The notes beneath the pieces are model-generated. The model was not told the origin of the DNA. It ran no database searches and worked only from the letters and a program-made list of their open reading frames with translations. Position numbers and translations under genes: made by a program. A stretch of DNA of 57,856 nucleotides from Dehalococcoidales bacterium (lineage in GTDB: Bacteria; Chloroflexota; Dehalococcoidia; Dehalococcoidales; UBA1222): the NCBI GenBank assembly GCA_016286345.1, contig JAEESL010000004.1, positions 1 to 57,856 on the forward strand. Direction: 5' to 3'. This document shows, piece by piece, positions 35,731 to 46,803 of the stretch. Numbering within the stretch: the first letter of the stretch is position 1; each line of letters starts with the position of its first letter.

Positions 35731-36990
35731 CTATACGAATTTTGTTGTTCTCTTTGAAGCTGCAACGATCTGAACACTGATGAAAAGTGCGACCAGATAG
35801 AGGACTAATGTCGCAATCAGGATATAGTCGTATTTCATATTTGTGCTCTCGAGAATAATCTCTGACATATTGTTTCCTGTAAGACCGGCAACTGCCCATG
35901 CTGATAATGTAAGACCGTGGATCTTACTGATCTTGTCCATACCGAAACGGGCCTGCAGAAGTGCGGGCAGGGTGGAGAAACCGCCGCCGTATCCGGCGTT
36001 GACGATGAGAAGCAGTGCAATGACGATGATTCCGAAGATGAGTGACTTGGGTCCGTTGGTGATTGCAAACGTTGCCAGAGCAATTGCGGTGATTACTACA
36101 GAGCTGGTGAAGATGATCTTGTAAACAGTGTCACGGTCCTTCATGCCGTCTGATATTGTTGAATAACCGATTCGGCCGAGGGCGTTGAAAGCTGCTGTTA
36201 CTGAAGGAACAATGCTGACAAGAGCTGCAATCGTAGCTGCAGAAGATGCAGCAAATGCAGTTCTTACAATCTGTTTTTCATAAGTAATGAGGGCAAGACC
36301 GCAGTGGATATTGAGGAAGAACATGATCCATATACCGACATAAACGGGATCTTTGAACATTGAAAGGACATGGAATGAGCCTTTGACATCTGCAGGTTCA
36401 ACCCATCCTTCAGGTTTTTTGATGAGGAAATGACCGAGCATCATCATGGCAAAATAAACAGCACCGAGGATATAGAACATGGCAGAGATACCGAAACTAT
36501 TCTGAAGTGCTTCCATGATTGGGGTGGCAATAGCCTTTGCCAGACCGAAGCCCATGATAGAAATACCGGTTGCAAGACCTTTTCTCTTATCAAACCAGAG
36601 CATGAGTGTTTTGACAGGAGTCAGATAGCCGATACCAAGGCCGATACCCATAATGCAGCCGTATGATAAAAGAATACATACCAAAGCAAGAGGACCGGTC
36701 AGGAACTGGATCGACAGACCAGTGCCGATCATACCGGCAGTGAAACATAAACATGCGATGAGAGAGGATTTCTTGATGTCTCTCTCGACCATTCTGCCTG
36801 CGAACGCAGCAGACATACCGAGGAAGAAAATTGCCAGTGAGAATGCCCATCCCACTGCAAATGTGCTCATACCGATTTTAGTAGCGATTGCTTCTTTGAA
36901 TGTTGACCAGCAGTATACGGTGCCGATTGAACAATGAATCAGCAAGGCAGGAACTGCAGCCCGCATCCATTTGTTGTTTAGCCAGGTCAT
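35731..36990 (-). CDS. OFA (oxalate/formate antiporter) family MFS transporter
   Basis: VYCWSTFKEAIAT, GIGYLTPVKTLMLWFDKRKGLATGISIMGFGLA; start at MTWLNNKW. Confidence 0.92.
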   Translation of the reverse strand: MTWLNNKWMRAAVPALLIHCSIGTVYCWSTFKEAIATKIGMSTFAVGWAFSLAIFFLGMSAAFAGRMVERDIKKSSLIACLCFTAGMIGTGLSIQFLTGPLALVCILLSYGCIMGIGLGIGYLTPVKTLMLWFDKRKGLATGISIMGFGLAKAIATPIMEALQNSFGISAMFYILGAVYFAMMMLGHFLIKKPEGWVEPADVKGSFHVLSMFKDPVYVGIWIMFFLNIHCGLALITYEKQIVRTAFAASSAATIAALVSIVPSVTAAFNALGRIGYSTISDGMKDRDTVYKIIFTSSVVITAIALATFAITNGPKSLIFGIIVIALLLIVNAGYGGGFSTLPALLQARFGMDKISKIHGLTLSAWAVAGLTGNNMSEIILESTNMKYDYILIATLVLYLVALFISVQIVAASKRTTKFV

Positions 36991-37225
36991 ATGCGCTTTA
37001 CCTCCGGACTTAATATTTTGCCCAGACGGTCGGCACATACCGCAGAAGATCTGTGGACGCCTATCGCACTGTGTTAAATCACATAATCCGTCAGCGATAG
37101 GTGAATTTGATGCTAGGCATTATAACATAATAAAAAATAACAGACCAAACTATTCTTGTGCCTAGACATCACTTTTTTTGATTTTTTGTTATTCAATATC
37201 TTGTAGTTATGATAGAATTTTTCAT

Positions 37226-38467
37226 ATGAAATACTACTATATTTGGACAATCGGCTGTCAGATGAATGAGTTCGAATCGGAGGAACTGCAGTCCCGTATT
37301 GAAGCTGCAGGATACTGCGAGGTATTTCGACCTGAAGAAGCTGATCTTATCGTAATGAATACATGTATGGTCAGGCAGAGCGCCGAGACAAAGGCAATCA
37401 ACAAACTTGAAAACCTTAAACCTCTCAAGAAATTAAACCCTGACCTGAAGATCATTCTGACAGGATGCCTTGTCGGTTTTGAAGGAGCTACCGATGCCCT
37501 GAAAAAACAGTTTAAATATGTAGATGAATTCCTGCCTCCCGGCAAACTTCCGGTCTGGCTGCAGAGTTATGACCGTCAGATGAAAACCGGAATATGCTCG
37601 TTCGTTCCGATACAGGAAGGATGCGATAATTTCTGCACATACTGTATCGTTCCATACAGACGCGGCAGGGAACACAGTGTACCGCTTGACGAAATAGAAC
37701 GTAAAGCGAGAAAGATGGTTGCTCTCGGAGCAAGAGAAATAACTGCACTGGGACAGAACGTGAATTCCTATGGCAAGGATCTTGTGCCTCAGGCTGATAT
37801 CACGGATGTCCTTGAAACACTCAATGCCATAGAGGATCTCAAAAGAATAAGATTCCTTACTAATCATCCCAAGGATATGACACGTAACTTAATTGAGACT
37901 ATGGCAAGACTTCCCAAGGTCTGCGAGCATATCAATCTGGCTGTTCAGTCAGGTAATAATGAAGTGCTGAGAAGAATGAACAGGAATTATACTGTTGAAC
38001 ATTTTCTGGATCTCGTAGATATGATGCGTGAGATCATACCCGATATCGCAATAGTCACGGATATGATCGTAGGCTTCCCGGGTGAGACCGAGGAACAGTT
38101 TATGGATACCATCGGACTGATAAAAAAGGTCGGATTTGATGCCATACATATTGCTGCTTACTCTCAGCGGTCCGGAACTTATGCTTCCGAACATCTGAAG
38201 GATGATGTTCCGGAAGAAGAAAAGGAAAGAAGACTTCATATGGTCGAAGATATACAGAAGGATATTCTTACTGAGAAGAACAAAAAGTATCTCGGTCAGA
38301 GTGTTGAAGTGCTTTTTGAGAGTAAAAAGAACGGCAGGTGGCAGGGCAGGACCAGAAGTGATAAACTAACCTTTACTGAAAGTGAAAAAGATCTCGCTGG
38401 AATAGTAACGAGAGTCAATATCGATAGGACTACAGCTTGGTCGTTACACGGTAATTTGGAGGAATAA
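37226..38467 (+). CDS. miaB: tRNA-2-methylthio-N6-dimethylallyladenosine synthase
   Basis: YYIWTIGCQMNEFESE, QEGCDNFCTYCIVPYRRGREHS, TRAM-like C-term. Confidence 0.94.
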   Translation: MKYYYIWTIGCQMNEFESEELQSRIEAAGYCEVFRPEEADLIVMNTCMVRQSAETKAINKLENLKPLKKLNPDLKIILTGCLVGFEGATDALKKQFKYVDEFLPPGKLPVWLQSYDRQMKTGICSFVPIQEGCDNFCTYCIVPYRRGREHSVPLDEIERKARKMVALGAREITALGQNVNSYGKDLVPQADITDVLETLNAIEDLKRIRFLTNHPKDMTRNLIETMARLPKVCEHINLAVQSGNNEVLRRMNRNYTVEHFLDLVDMMREIIPDIAIVTDMIVGFPGETEEQFMDTIGLIKKVGFDAIHIAAYSQRSGTYASEHLKDDVPEEEKERRLHMVEDIQKDILTEKNKKYLGQSVEVLFESKKNGRWQGRTRSDKLTFTESEKDLAGIVTRVNIDRTTAWSLHGNLEE

Positions 38468-38824
38468 ATGTTTGATAGCCCTTACATCATGATTGTAGTC
38501 TTGGTGCTTATGATGGTTTTCTTTTATTTCATGATCATCAGACCCCAGAAAAAACAGCAGAAGGAAGCCCAGGATCGAATCAATTCACTCAAAGTAGGAG
38601 ATAAGGTCGTCACAATCGGTGGATTTTTCGGAACGATCAACCGAGTTCTTGATGACGGTTTTCTTCTCGAGGTAGCAAATGGCGTTGTCGTTAAGATTGC
38701 AAAGCAGGGTATTGCTTATCCCCAGAATCCTCCTGCAGCAACTTCTGAACCTGCTGCTGAAGAAACTGAAACTGCAAAAGATGACGACAAGAACAATCAG
38801 TCACCCATAGAAGATAAAAAATAA
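38468..38824 (+). CDS. yajC: preprotein translocase subunit YajC
   Basis: MVFFYFMIIRPQKKQQKEAQDRINSLKVGDKVVTIGG. Confidence 0.95.
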   Translation: MFDSPYIMIVVLVLMMVFFYFMIIRPQKKQQKEAQDRINSLKVGDKVVTIGGFFGTINRVLDDGFLLEVANGVVVKIAKQGIAYPQNPPAATSEPAAEETETAKDDDKNNQSPIEDKK

Positions 38825-38971
38825 ACGTGCTGATCAAATAAAGTTTACAGCGTCAGGCGTAAATCGCACTTGTAATTTAGTGCCATTTACTGATATTATT
38901 ACAAACTGTTGTATAACGGAATAAAACAGTTTTACGTTTGTTTGGCTGTAAGATAGTTAGGAGTTAGAAAA

Positions 38972-39334
38972 ATGGCTGAAGATACTCAGAATAATGTTGC
39001 AGTAGAAGAAGCACCCAAGTCAGTGGTTCCTGAACTGGCTTCCGGTGATACTGTCAAGGTAAGCGTCCGAATTAAGGAAGGCGACAAATCCCGAATCCAG
39101 GTATTCGAAGGTGTCGTTATTAAGATCGTCAACAGTGTTGACGGCGGTAACTTTACTGTACGACGTGTAGCATATGGCGTTGGTGTTGAAAGAACCTTCC
39201 CCAGAATGAGCCCTATGCTTGCCAAAGTTGAAGTACTCAGACATGGTAAAGTTCGACGAGCTCGACTTTTCTACTTGAGAGATCGATCCGGTAAGGCTGC
39301 TCGTATCAAAGAACGCCGTGTCTTTACCAAGTAA
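38972..39334 (+). CDS. rplS: 50S ribosomal protein L19
   Basis: [26 protein letters not shown]...[38 protein letters not shown]. Confidence 0.96.
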   Translation: MAEDTQNNVAVEEAPKSVVPELASGDTVKVSVRIKEGDKSRIQVFEGVVIKIVNSVDGGNFTVRRVAYGVGVERTFPRMSPMLAKVEVLRHGKVRRARLFYLRDRSGKAARIKERRVFTK

Positions 39335-39358
39335 TTGGTATATTGAATCAGTAACTGA

Positions 39359-39391
39359 AATAGTCATGGAGAAATCCATGACTATTTTTTT
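39359..39391 (+). terminator. intrinsic terminator of rplS
   Basis: aatagtcatgga-gaaa-tccatgactatt + T-run. Confidence 0.9.
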
Positions 39392-39423
39392 ATTCAGCAG
39401 TTTTTCTTATTCGTTAATATATA

Positions 39424-41802
39424 ATGATATCTATGAGATACGCGGATGTATGTGTTGATTCCCCGGTATTGGCAAATGAGGGAATCTTTTCATATTCAGT
39501 GCCTGAAGGAATGTCTGTAAAGATCGGGCAGGCAGTTATCGTACCCTTCGGCAAAAGGATAATTCAGGGAATAGTAGTCGGCCTTCCTGACGAGCCGCAG
39601 GTTGAATCTGTTAAGGATATCGATGCTGTTATAGGTGATAACAACCTGATCAGACCGGATCAGATCGTGCTGGCAAAGATGATCAGCAATTATTACAAAT
39701 GTCCTTTGTATTCTTCAGTTTCTCTGTTCCTTCCGCCCGGTTTTAACCGTCAGTCAGTACAGTACGTATGGAAAACCGATAAGCAATCTGCTGCTGAATT
39801 ATCTGCAAACCAGCAGGAAATTCTGAACCAGCTGGACAATGGTCCGTGCAAGATATCCTTGTTCGATAAAAAGGATGTTCATTCCCTGATCGAAGCAGGA
39901 CTGGTCAGGACAGAATACAGACTGGGAATTCCGAGAGTCAAACCGAAGTACGAAGTAGTCTACAGATGTAAGCTTTCCAAAGATGCTTTTGATGAGAAAA
40001 ACAGATATCTTGTAGAGCACAGAATGTCAGCTCGTGCAAAACTGCTTTCTTTCATCTATTCTTCCGAAAAACCTTTGTCTATGACAGAGATAAAAAATGC
40101 CGGTTATACAAATAATCTTGTTAATCTTCTGGTTGCAGACGGTCTGATTGAAAAAAGACTAAGGGAAGTTATCAGAGGAACACTTAATTATCCCGCCACT
40201 TCGACTCTTCCCTATGAACTGACATACCATCAGAAGATTGCTCTCAGTGAGATCACCAAAGGAATATCAAAACAGAAGGGTGACAAATATCTGCTTCAGG
40301 GCGTAACGGGAAGCGGAAAAACTGAGGTGTACCTCAGAAGTGCGGAAGCTGCTTTGAATAAATCAAAGCAGGTTATTGTCCTGGTTCCCGAGTTAACTCT
40401 TGCGTCCCAGATAATAAAAGCCTTTTCACAGAGATTCCCGGGAAGAGTATCGATCCTGCACAGCGGAATGACTCTTGGTGAGAGATATGATCAGTGGAGA
40501 CAGATAAAAGCCGGTAAATGCGACATTGTGATCGGAGCAAGAAGTGCTGTCTTTTCTCCTGTCGAAAATATCGGACTGATAGTAATTGATGAAGAACATG
40601 AATATGCCTATAAGCAGAGCGACAGTCAGCCATTGTACCATGCCACAAGAATAGCTGAGACGATCTGCAAGATGACCGGGTGTGTCCTTGTTCTTGGCAG
40701 TGCAACACCTGATGTCTGTACCCGCTATGGTGCAGACCATAAAAGATACGAATTGCTCGAGCTTCCCAGACGGATCAATGGAAGCGACAAACTTGATTAC
40801 AGAATTGTAAATATGTGTGATGAAGTTAAGAATGGCAATACTTCGATTTTTTCCAAACTGCTCAGAGATAGTATCAGCGAAACACTGAAAAGAGGCGAAC
40901 AGGTCATTCTGTTCCTTAACAGACGCGGAGACGGGCAGTTCGTACAGTGTCATAACTGCGGATATGTGGTCAAGTGTAAAAGCTGCAATATTGCCATGAC
41001 ATATCATTCGGATATAAATAAGCTGATTTGTCACCGCTGTGATGCAAAAAAGAAATTGCCTGATATCTGTCCCAGCTGTAAAAAAAGTAAATTGACGGTG
41101 TATGGTATTGGCACTCAGACTGTGGAAAGAGAAGTCGCCCGTCTTTTCCCGAAAGCGAGAATGATGCGATGGGATGGCGATTCAGTAAAAAACAGTGTCA
41201 CGACTGAAAAGCTTATCTCAAGCATGGCCAATAAAGAAACAGATATTCTGATAGGTACCCAGTCTATTGCCAAAGGTCTTCATTTCCCTTTTGTAACGCT
41301 TGTAGGTGTCGTTTCAGCGGATATGTCGCTGAATATGCCTGACTTCAGGGCATGTGAGAGAACATTCCAGATCATCTCTCAGGCTGCCGGCAGAGCCGGA
41401 AGGGGAGATAAACCGGGGACTGTGATAATACAGACATATCAGCCTGATAATTACGCCATCACATCAACAAAAACTGAATATGATGACTTTTACAGAAAAG
41501 AAATAAAAATGCGTAAAGAGATGGGTTATCCTCCCTTCAGCAACATGGCCATAATCACCGGTGAAGAATCGGATGAGGAAAAAATAGTTGAGAAGATGCA
41601 GTCTTTGAAGGAACGGCTGATCAAACATGCCGGCAGTATGGATGTTTCGGTCAGTATCCTGGGACCGACTCCTTCATTCATCTCCAGGAGACGGGGAAAA
41701 TACAGGTATGAACTGAATATCTGCGGACAGGTCAACCGCTTGCTGGAAGGAATCAATATACCCAGGGAATACTTTATTAACAAAGATCCACTCGGTTTAT
41801 GA
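39424..41802 (+). CDS. priA: primosomal protein N' (replication restart helicase)
   Basis: LLQGVTGSGKTEVYL, IDEEHEYAYKQ, Cys-rich zinc motifs CHNCGYVVKCKSCN, GTQSIAKGLHFP. Confidence 0.96.
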   Translation: MISMRYADVCVDSPVLANEGIFSYSVPEGMSVKIGQAVIVPFGKRIIQGIVVGLPDEPQVESVKDIDAVIGDNNLIRPDQIVLAKMISNYYKCPLYSSVSLFLPPGFNRQSVQYVWKTDKQSAAELSANQQEILNQLDNGPCKISLFDKKDVHSLIEAGLVRTEYRLGIPRVKPKYEVVYRCKLSKDAFDEKNRYLVEHRMSARAKLLSFIYSSEKPLSMTEIKNAGYTNNLVNLLVADGLIEKRLREVIRGTLNYPATSTLPYELTYHQKIALSEITKGISKQKGDKYLLQGVTGSGKTEVYLRSAEAALNKSKQVIVLVPELTLASQIIKAFSQRFPGRVSILHSGMTLGERYDQWRQIKAGKCDIVIGARSAVFSPVENIGLIVIDEEHEYAYKQSDSQPLYHATRIAETICKMTGCVLVLGSATPDVCTRYGADHKRYELLELPRRINGSDKLDYRIVNMCDEVKNGNTSIFSKLLRDSISETLKRGEQVILFLNRRGDGQFVQCHNCGYVVKCKSCNIAMTYHSDINKLICHRCDAKKKLPDICPSCKKSKLTVYGIGTQTVEREVARLFPKARMMRWDGDSVKNSVTTEKLISSMANKETDILIGTQSIAKGLHFPFVTLVGVVSADMSLNMPDFRACERTFQIISQAAGRAGRGDKPGTVIIQTYQPDNYAITSTKTEYDDFYRKEIKMRKEMGYPPFSNMAIITGEESDEEKIVEKMQSLKERLIKHAGSMDVSVSILGPTPSFISRRRGKYRYELNICGQVNRLLEGINIPREYFINKDPLGL

Positions 41803-41826
41803 GTATGTGCTATTATCTCTAATAAT

Positions 41827-43308
41827 ATGCTCGATTTCATTAAATACATTGGTAAGCCTGAAAAGCAGGTATTAAACGATTGGGTATCTTCCTTCCCGGA
41901 CGTTCCATCATATATCGTAGGCGGCACTGTACGTGACTGCATACTTAAAAAGACGATTTCAGACGTTGATATTGCGGTTGAAAAGATCCCGTTCGAAGAT
42001 ATAGAACAGTTTGCCGTTCAGCATGAACTCAAGGCGATATGGCTTGACCGTGAAAACGGAGTGATACGCATACTTCCAAGGGATAATGAATGGCATATCG
42101 ATGTCGTTTATATCAGCAGTATTGAAGAAGATCTGAACAGACGTGATTTTACCTGCAATGCTCTTGCTGTAGACCTTAAAGAAGCATTGAACGGTGAACC
42201 GGAACTGATAGATTTCTGCGGAGGACTAAAAGATACTCTTGCTCACAAGCTCAGAGTTCTGAATGACAATACTCTTACTGAGGATCCTATCAGAATACTG
42301 AGAGGAATCAGGTTAAGTGCAACACTGGGTTTCTCTCTTACTCTTTCTGCCAGGAAACAGATAAAACGAGATGCATACTGCCTGGAAAAAAGTGCAGGCG
42401 AAAGAGTCAGAGACGAACTGCTTGCATTGCTGAGAGCCCAGGATTCATCAAAATACTTTCAGCTTATGCTTGATCTCGGAATCATTGACATACTCTTTCC
42501 TGAAATGCTGCCCTCGTTGGAAGTGGATCAGCCGGGTGAGCAGCAGTGGGATGTTTTCCACCATTCCATCAATACTATGGATGCTTTTGATTTTATTGCC
42601 CGTAAAGGTAAATGGCCATATACAGATAAAGAGGTTCTTAAATACTTTATATGGGATGATGAACTTGCTGATCATTTTAATGAGGAGATCAGTTTCGGCA
42701 GTACCCGTCACGAGCTTATGAAAATGGCAGCCTTCCTGCATGATGTTTCGAAGCCTGAAACAAGACTTGTAACACCTGAAGGAAAGATACGTTTTTACGG
42801 ACATCCGAAGAAAGGTGCTGAAGTCAGCCGTGAAATTCTGAAAAGACTGCGTTTCAGCAGTAAGGAAACTGATATTATCTGCAGGCTTATTGAACACCAT
42901 CTCCATCCGGTTCAGCTGTCAGGGAAAAGAGAAGAGGAATTCGTGCCTCCAACATCCAGATCGTTATATCGGTACTGCCGTGATCTGGGCAATGAGGCAA
43001 TAGATGCAACATATCTTTGTCTGGCCGATGAACTGGCGGCTGTTGGAGAGAGTTTAGATTTAACAAACTGGATTTGGCATGGTAAAATCAACAACTGTAT
43101 TGTTGAGTATTACCGTCAGATAAAAAGTGCCCCGTTAATTAAACTCATAAATGGCAATGACTTGCTGAATATGGGATTAAAAGGGCCTTTGATCGGACAG
43201 TTACTTGACCAGGTTAGGACATTACAGAGTGAAGGTACGATTCAAACTCGTTCCGAAGCTTTGGAATATGTAAATAAAATACTTGAACAGGGGCAAAATG
43301 AAACGTAA
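41827..43308 (+). CDS. cca: CCA tRNA nucleotidyltransferase with HD domain
   Basis: YIVGGTVRDCILKKTISDVDIAVE, RRDFTCNALAVDL, FLHDVSKPET HD motif. Confidence 0.92.
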   Translation: MLDFIKYIGKPEKQVLNDWVSSFPDVPSYIVGGTVRDCILKKTISDVDIAVEKIPFEDIEQFAVQHELKAIWLDRENGVIRILPRDNEWHIDVVYISSIEEDLNRRDFTCNALAVDLKEALNGEPELIDFCGGLKDTLAHKLRVLNDNTLTEDPIRILRGIRLSATLGFSLTLSARKQIKRDAYCLEKSAGERVRDELLALLRAQDSSKYFQLMLDLGIIDILFPEMLPSLEVDQPGEQQWDVFHHSINTMDAFDFIARKGKWPYTDKEVLKYFIWDDELADHFNEEISFGSTRHELMKMAAFLHDVSKPETRLVTPEGKIRFYGHPKKGAEVSREILKRLRFSSKETDIICRLIEHHLHPVQLSGKREEEFVPPTSRSLYRYCRDLGNEAIDATYLCLADELAAVGESLDLTNWIWHGKINNCIVEYYRQIKSAPLIKLINGNDLLNMGLKGPLIGQLLDQVRTLQSEGTIQTRSEALEYVNKILEQGQNET

Positions 43309-44611
43309 AAGCTACTGGCAGATTTCAGTGGTACTGGTTGTGCTTGTATTGGCATTACTGGTCGTGTTCCCTATTCATCGCGGCATTCTCGGTCATAAGG
43401 ATGTAGTTTTAGGTCTCGATCTTCAGGGCGGTCTCTATCTGGTATATGAAGCGGATCTTGAAAACATCGAAGACAAGAATGTCGATGATGTATTGAGCGG
43501 AATCACTTCAGTTATTCAGAACCGAGTTAATCCTCTTGGTTTAACTGAAGCTTCTATTGAACAGCAGGGCGAAAACCGAATTGCTGTCCAATTACCTGGT
43601 GCTACACTGACCCAGGATCAGATCGATGCGATCGGAAGGACCGCATTGCTTGAGTTCAGAGAACAGTCAACTGATGCAGACGGAAAATTAATCTGGATTC
43701 CTGCAACAGGTGAACTCAACGGAGAAACAGTTGTATTGTCATCCAATTACTTCAAGGATAATACCTATGTTGCAATGGATGATACGACAAAAGCAATCTA
43801 TCTTGTATTCAATTTCACTGAAGAAGGTGCCAAACTTTCAGAACAGGTTACCACCCGTTTGCTTCATAAACAGCTCGGTATCTTCGAAGGTGATCAGATG
43901 CTGATGGATGCTACCGTTCAGGCTGTTATTACAACCAGCGGTCAGATCACAGGTCTTTCTTCAGCAGAAGCTACAATCCTTTCAAAACAGTTGAATGCCG
44001 GCCGATTACCTGTCGCACTGGACATGGTATATCAGGAAACGGTCACACCGACACTCGGTGCTGATTTTGTCCGTCTGGCTGTTATTGCGGCTGTCATCGG
44101 AACCATCCTTGTGATGTTGCTGATGAGCTTATATTATAAAGTTCCCGGTATTGTTTCATCTGTGGCACTGCTTATATATGCCGTGATTCTTCTGGCAGTA
44201 TTTAAGCTTTTCAATGTTACATTATCACTGGCCGCAATCGGTGGTTTCGTAGTATCCATCGGTATGGCTGTTGATGCCAATGTTCTTATTTTTGAACGAT
44301 TGAAAGAAGAACTTGCCAATAAGAGAACCCTGAATGCGGCTTGTGAAGTTGGTTTCAGCCGAGCATGGTCCGCTATCTGGGACTCAAATATTACCACCAT
44401 CATTGCCTGTATAATCCTGGCAGTTATGGGTTCAAGCATCCCGGGCGGTGCCTCGGTTCAGGGCTTCGCTATTACTCTGCTCATCGGTGTGATCGTCAGT
44501 CTTTTCACTGCAACATTTGTCACCAGATCATTACTGAGACTTGTTGTTGCCACTCCTCTTTCAAACAATCCTGGTTTATTCACACCTGCAAGGAGGAGAA
44601 AAGATGCTTAA
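43298..44611 (+). CDS. secD: protein translocase subunit SecD
   Basis: LGLDLQGGLYLVYE, SLAAIGGFVVSIGMAVDANVLIFERLKEEL. Confidence 0.96.
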   Translation: MKRKSYWQISVVLVVLVLALLVVFPIHRGILGHKDVVLGLDLQGGLYLVYEADLENIEDKNVDDVLSGITSVIQNRVNPLGLTEASIEQQGENRIAVQLPGATLTQDQIDAIGRTALLEFREQSTDADGKLIWIPATGELNGETVVLSSNYFKDNTYVAMDDTTKAIYLVFNFTEEGAKLSEQVTTRLLHKQLGIFEGDQMLMDATVQAVITTSGQITGLSSAEATILSKQLNAGRLPVALDMVYQETVTPTLGADFVRLAVIAAVIGTILVMLLMSLYYKVPGIVSSVALLIYAVILLAVFKLFNVTLSLAAIGGFVVSIGMAVDANVLIFERLKEELANKRTLNAACEVGFSRAWSAIWDSNITTIIACIILAVMGSSIPGGASVQGFAITLLIGVIVSLFTATFVTRSLLRLVVATPLSNNPGLFTPARRRKDA

Positions 44612-45509
44612 TATTATCGGAAACAGATTCAAGTTACTCTTAGCAGGCATCGTTGCATTACTTGTCAGTGTTATTTTGCTGGTGATTTTCGGCCTTAAAC
44701 CGGGTCTTGAATTCACAAGCGGTACTATGTTTACTCTTCGTTTTGAAGATCAGACTGAACTTTCTGTAGCTGAAGTCCGTTCAGCTATGAATGATCTCGG
44801 TTATGCAAATGCTGTCGTTCAGTCCACATCCCGCGGCGATTTCCAGATCAGAATCAGCCTTGCGGAAAATGATGAAGTCAGCCAGATAGAAAACAAACTC
44901 GCTGAGAAATACGGCAAAGTGACCAGAGAAGGTATCACAAAGGTTGAACCTACTATTTCACATCAGACTGTCCGTGCAACTGTGATTGCTATTATTGCCG
45001 CATCCATCGGTATGCTGCTGTATATCACTTTTGCATTCAGAAGAATGCCTAATCCGTTCCAGTATGGTGCATGTGCTATCATCACTTTGATCTGGGACCT
45101 TACAATGGTCATCGGCACTTTCGCACTTATTGCCGGTATAGCCGACTGGGAAATCAACCTGATGTTCATCACCGGTCTCCTCTCAGTTATTGGTTACAGT
45201 GTCAATGATAAGATAGTTATGTTCGACCGAATCCGAGAGAACAAACGAAGATCAGTTTCAACCAACTTCTCCACTCTCGCAAATGTTTCTGTTGTTGAAT
45301 CGATCAACCGTTCACTTCTTACTTCAGTCAGTACAATGCTTGCAGTTCTTGCATTGATGTTCTTTGTCGGTTCATCTATCAAAACATTCCTTATGGTTCT
45401 CCTTCTCGGTATCATTTACGGTACATACAGCTCCATTTTCTTCTGTGTACCTTTCCTCACCGTTTGGGAAAACAGAGAATGGGGTAAGATCTTTTCCTTC
45501 GGTAAATAA
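44604..45509 (+). CDS. secF: protein translocase subunit SecF
   Basis: GLEFTSGTMFTLRF, LLSVIGYSVNDKIVMFDRIREN; overlaps secD stop by 8 nt. Confidence 0.95.
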   Translation: MLNIIGNRFKLLLAGIVALLVSVILLVIFGLKPGLEFTSGTMFTLRFEDQTELSVAEVRSAMNDLGYANAVVQSTSRGDFQIRISLAENDEVSQIENKLAEKYGKVTREGITKVEPTISHQTVRATVIAIIAASIGMLLYITFAFRRMPNPFQYGACAIITLIWDLTMVIGTFALIAGIADWEINLMFITGLLSVIGYSVNDKIVMFDRIRENKRRSVSTNFSTLANVSVVESINRSLLTSVSTMLAVLALMFFVGSSIKTFLMVLLLGIIYGTYSSIFFCVPFLTVWENREWGKIFSFGK

Positions 45510-45533
45510 CCGGTTGTTTTGGTTTGCATACAG

Positions 45534-45568
45534 GGGTTCCGATTTAAGATAATCGGAACCCTTTTTTT
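45534..45568 (+). terminator. intrinsic terminator of sec operon
   Basis: gggttccgatt...aatcggaaccc + T-run. Confidence 0.9.
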
Positions 45569-45596
45569 TAATTTCAGAAAACGGGTATCATTAAGT

Positions 45597-46784
45597 ATGA
45601 TTGATTTAATTGAAGAACAGCGTCTGAAAGAAGCAAAAAGAATTGAAAGGGTGCTGAGCTATCAGAGATGGCTTTATGTGCCTGCTCTTCTTCTGACAAC
45701 ACTGATGTATGACAGATTGTTTTCCATTTGGACACTGTTTCTTCTTCTGTCACTTGTCCTGACCAATGTTGCAGTGTGGTTTTTCAGCACACGAAGCGAT
45801 ACATACAGGAAACAGCTTGTTCTTGGTTGGGCTGTTCTGATCATCGATACTATCATTCTAATAGGACTTGCATTGTTCCTGCTTCAGGTCGGCAATTCAT
45901 TTATCATAGCTGCATTCTTCCTTATCGTAACTGAAGCATCTGTCCGGTTCGGGCTTAAGGGCAGTCTGATCGTAGATATTATCTGTGCAGCCATTATTGC
46001 ATTTCTGTATAAAGTTGCAAATGATAATTTCGGTGTTGAAATCAGTTTTGCAGATTATATGGTAAATATCGGCATCATGAGTTTTGTTTCATTGATGGTC
46101 GGAATGTCATCACGAAATTCATCCAAACTGAGAGAATCACTGAATCAGCTTGCCAGGGAAAGAGCTCTTATTGAGGAAAGACACAGAATGTCCAACGAAC
46201 TTCATGACAGCGTTCTGAAATCTCTTCAGGGCCTTTCATTGGAAGCATATGCATTTGGTGCAGGATCTGATGATGAAAAGATCAAAAAGGAATCCGAATA
46301 TATTGCAGGTGTCTGCCAGCAACTCAGTCATGATATCCGTAATATCATTCTGGAACTCCGTGAAGATTCACAGAAAGGTGATATTTCAGATCAGCTGCAG
46401 GTGATCGTCAATAAATACAATGGGCAGAAAGGCCTTCAGTGTGAACTGGAATGCAGTGAAAAAATAGATAATCTGCCGCTCAAACTGAGACATGATCTTA
46501 TCGAGATAACTCAGGAAGCACTTCATAATGTTATAAAGCATTCGTCTGCAACCAGTGCAAAGGTTACCCTGAAAAAACAGGAAGACGAATTGTGTCTTAT
46601 AATACGGGACAACGGAGAAGGCTTTAAAGAAGAAGTGACTGATTTCAATACTTTCGTGAATATGGGTAAAATAGGACTTGCTTCCATAAAAGAAAGAACT
46701 GACAGTCATAATGGTATCCTTTCAGTGGATAGTTCAGACCAGGGTACTGTGATCAGTGTTACAATACCACTCAAAAGCACTTAA
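45597..46784 (+). CDS. NarL-type sensor histidine kinase (HisKA_3)
   Basis: ERHRMSNELHDSVLKSLQGLSLEA, DLIEITQEALHNVIKHS, GKIGLASIKERTD. Confidence 0.93.
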   Translation: MIDLIEEQRLKEAKRIERVLSYQRWLYVPALLLTTLMYDRLFSIWTLFLLLSLVLTNVAVWFFSTRSDTYRKQLVLGWAVLIIDTIILIGLALFLLQVGNSFIIAAFFLIVTEASVRFGLKGSLIVDIICAAIIAFLYKVANDNFGVEISFADYMVNIGIMSFVSLMVGMSSRNSSKLRESLNQLARERALIEERHRMSNELHDSVLKSLQGLSLEAYAFGAGSDDEKIKKESEYIAGVCQQLSHDIRNIILELREDSQKGDISDQLQVIVNKYNGQKGLQCELECSEKIDNLPLKLRHDLIEITQEALHNVIKHSSATSAKVTLKKQEDELCLIIRDNGEGFKEEVTDFNTFVNMGKIGLASIKERTDSHNGILSVDSSDQGTVISVTIPLKST

Positions 46785-46803
46785 AAGCTGAAAAGGCGAA
46801 GTT

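Noticed and set aside
38870-38899. Possible rplS promoter TTGTAA-N18-TATTAT
   Set aside because: Plausible but weak match in AT-rich DNA; not confident enough to list as a feature.
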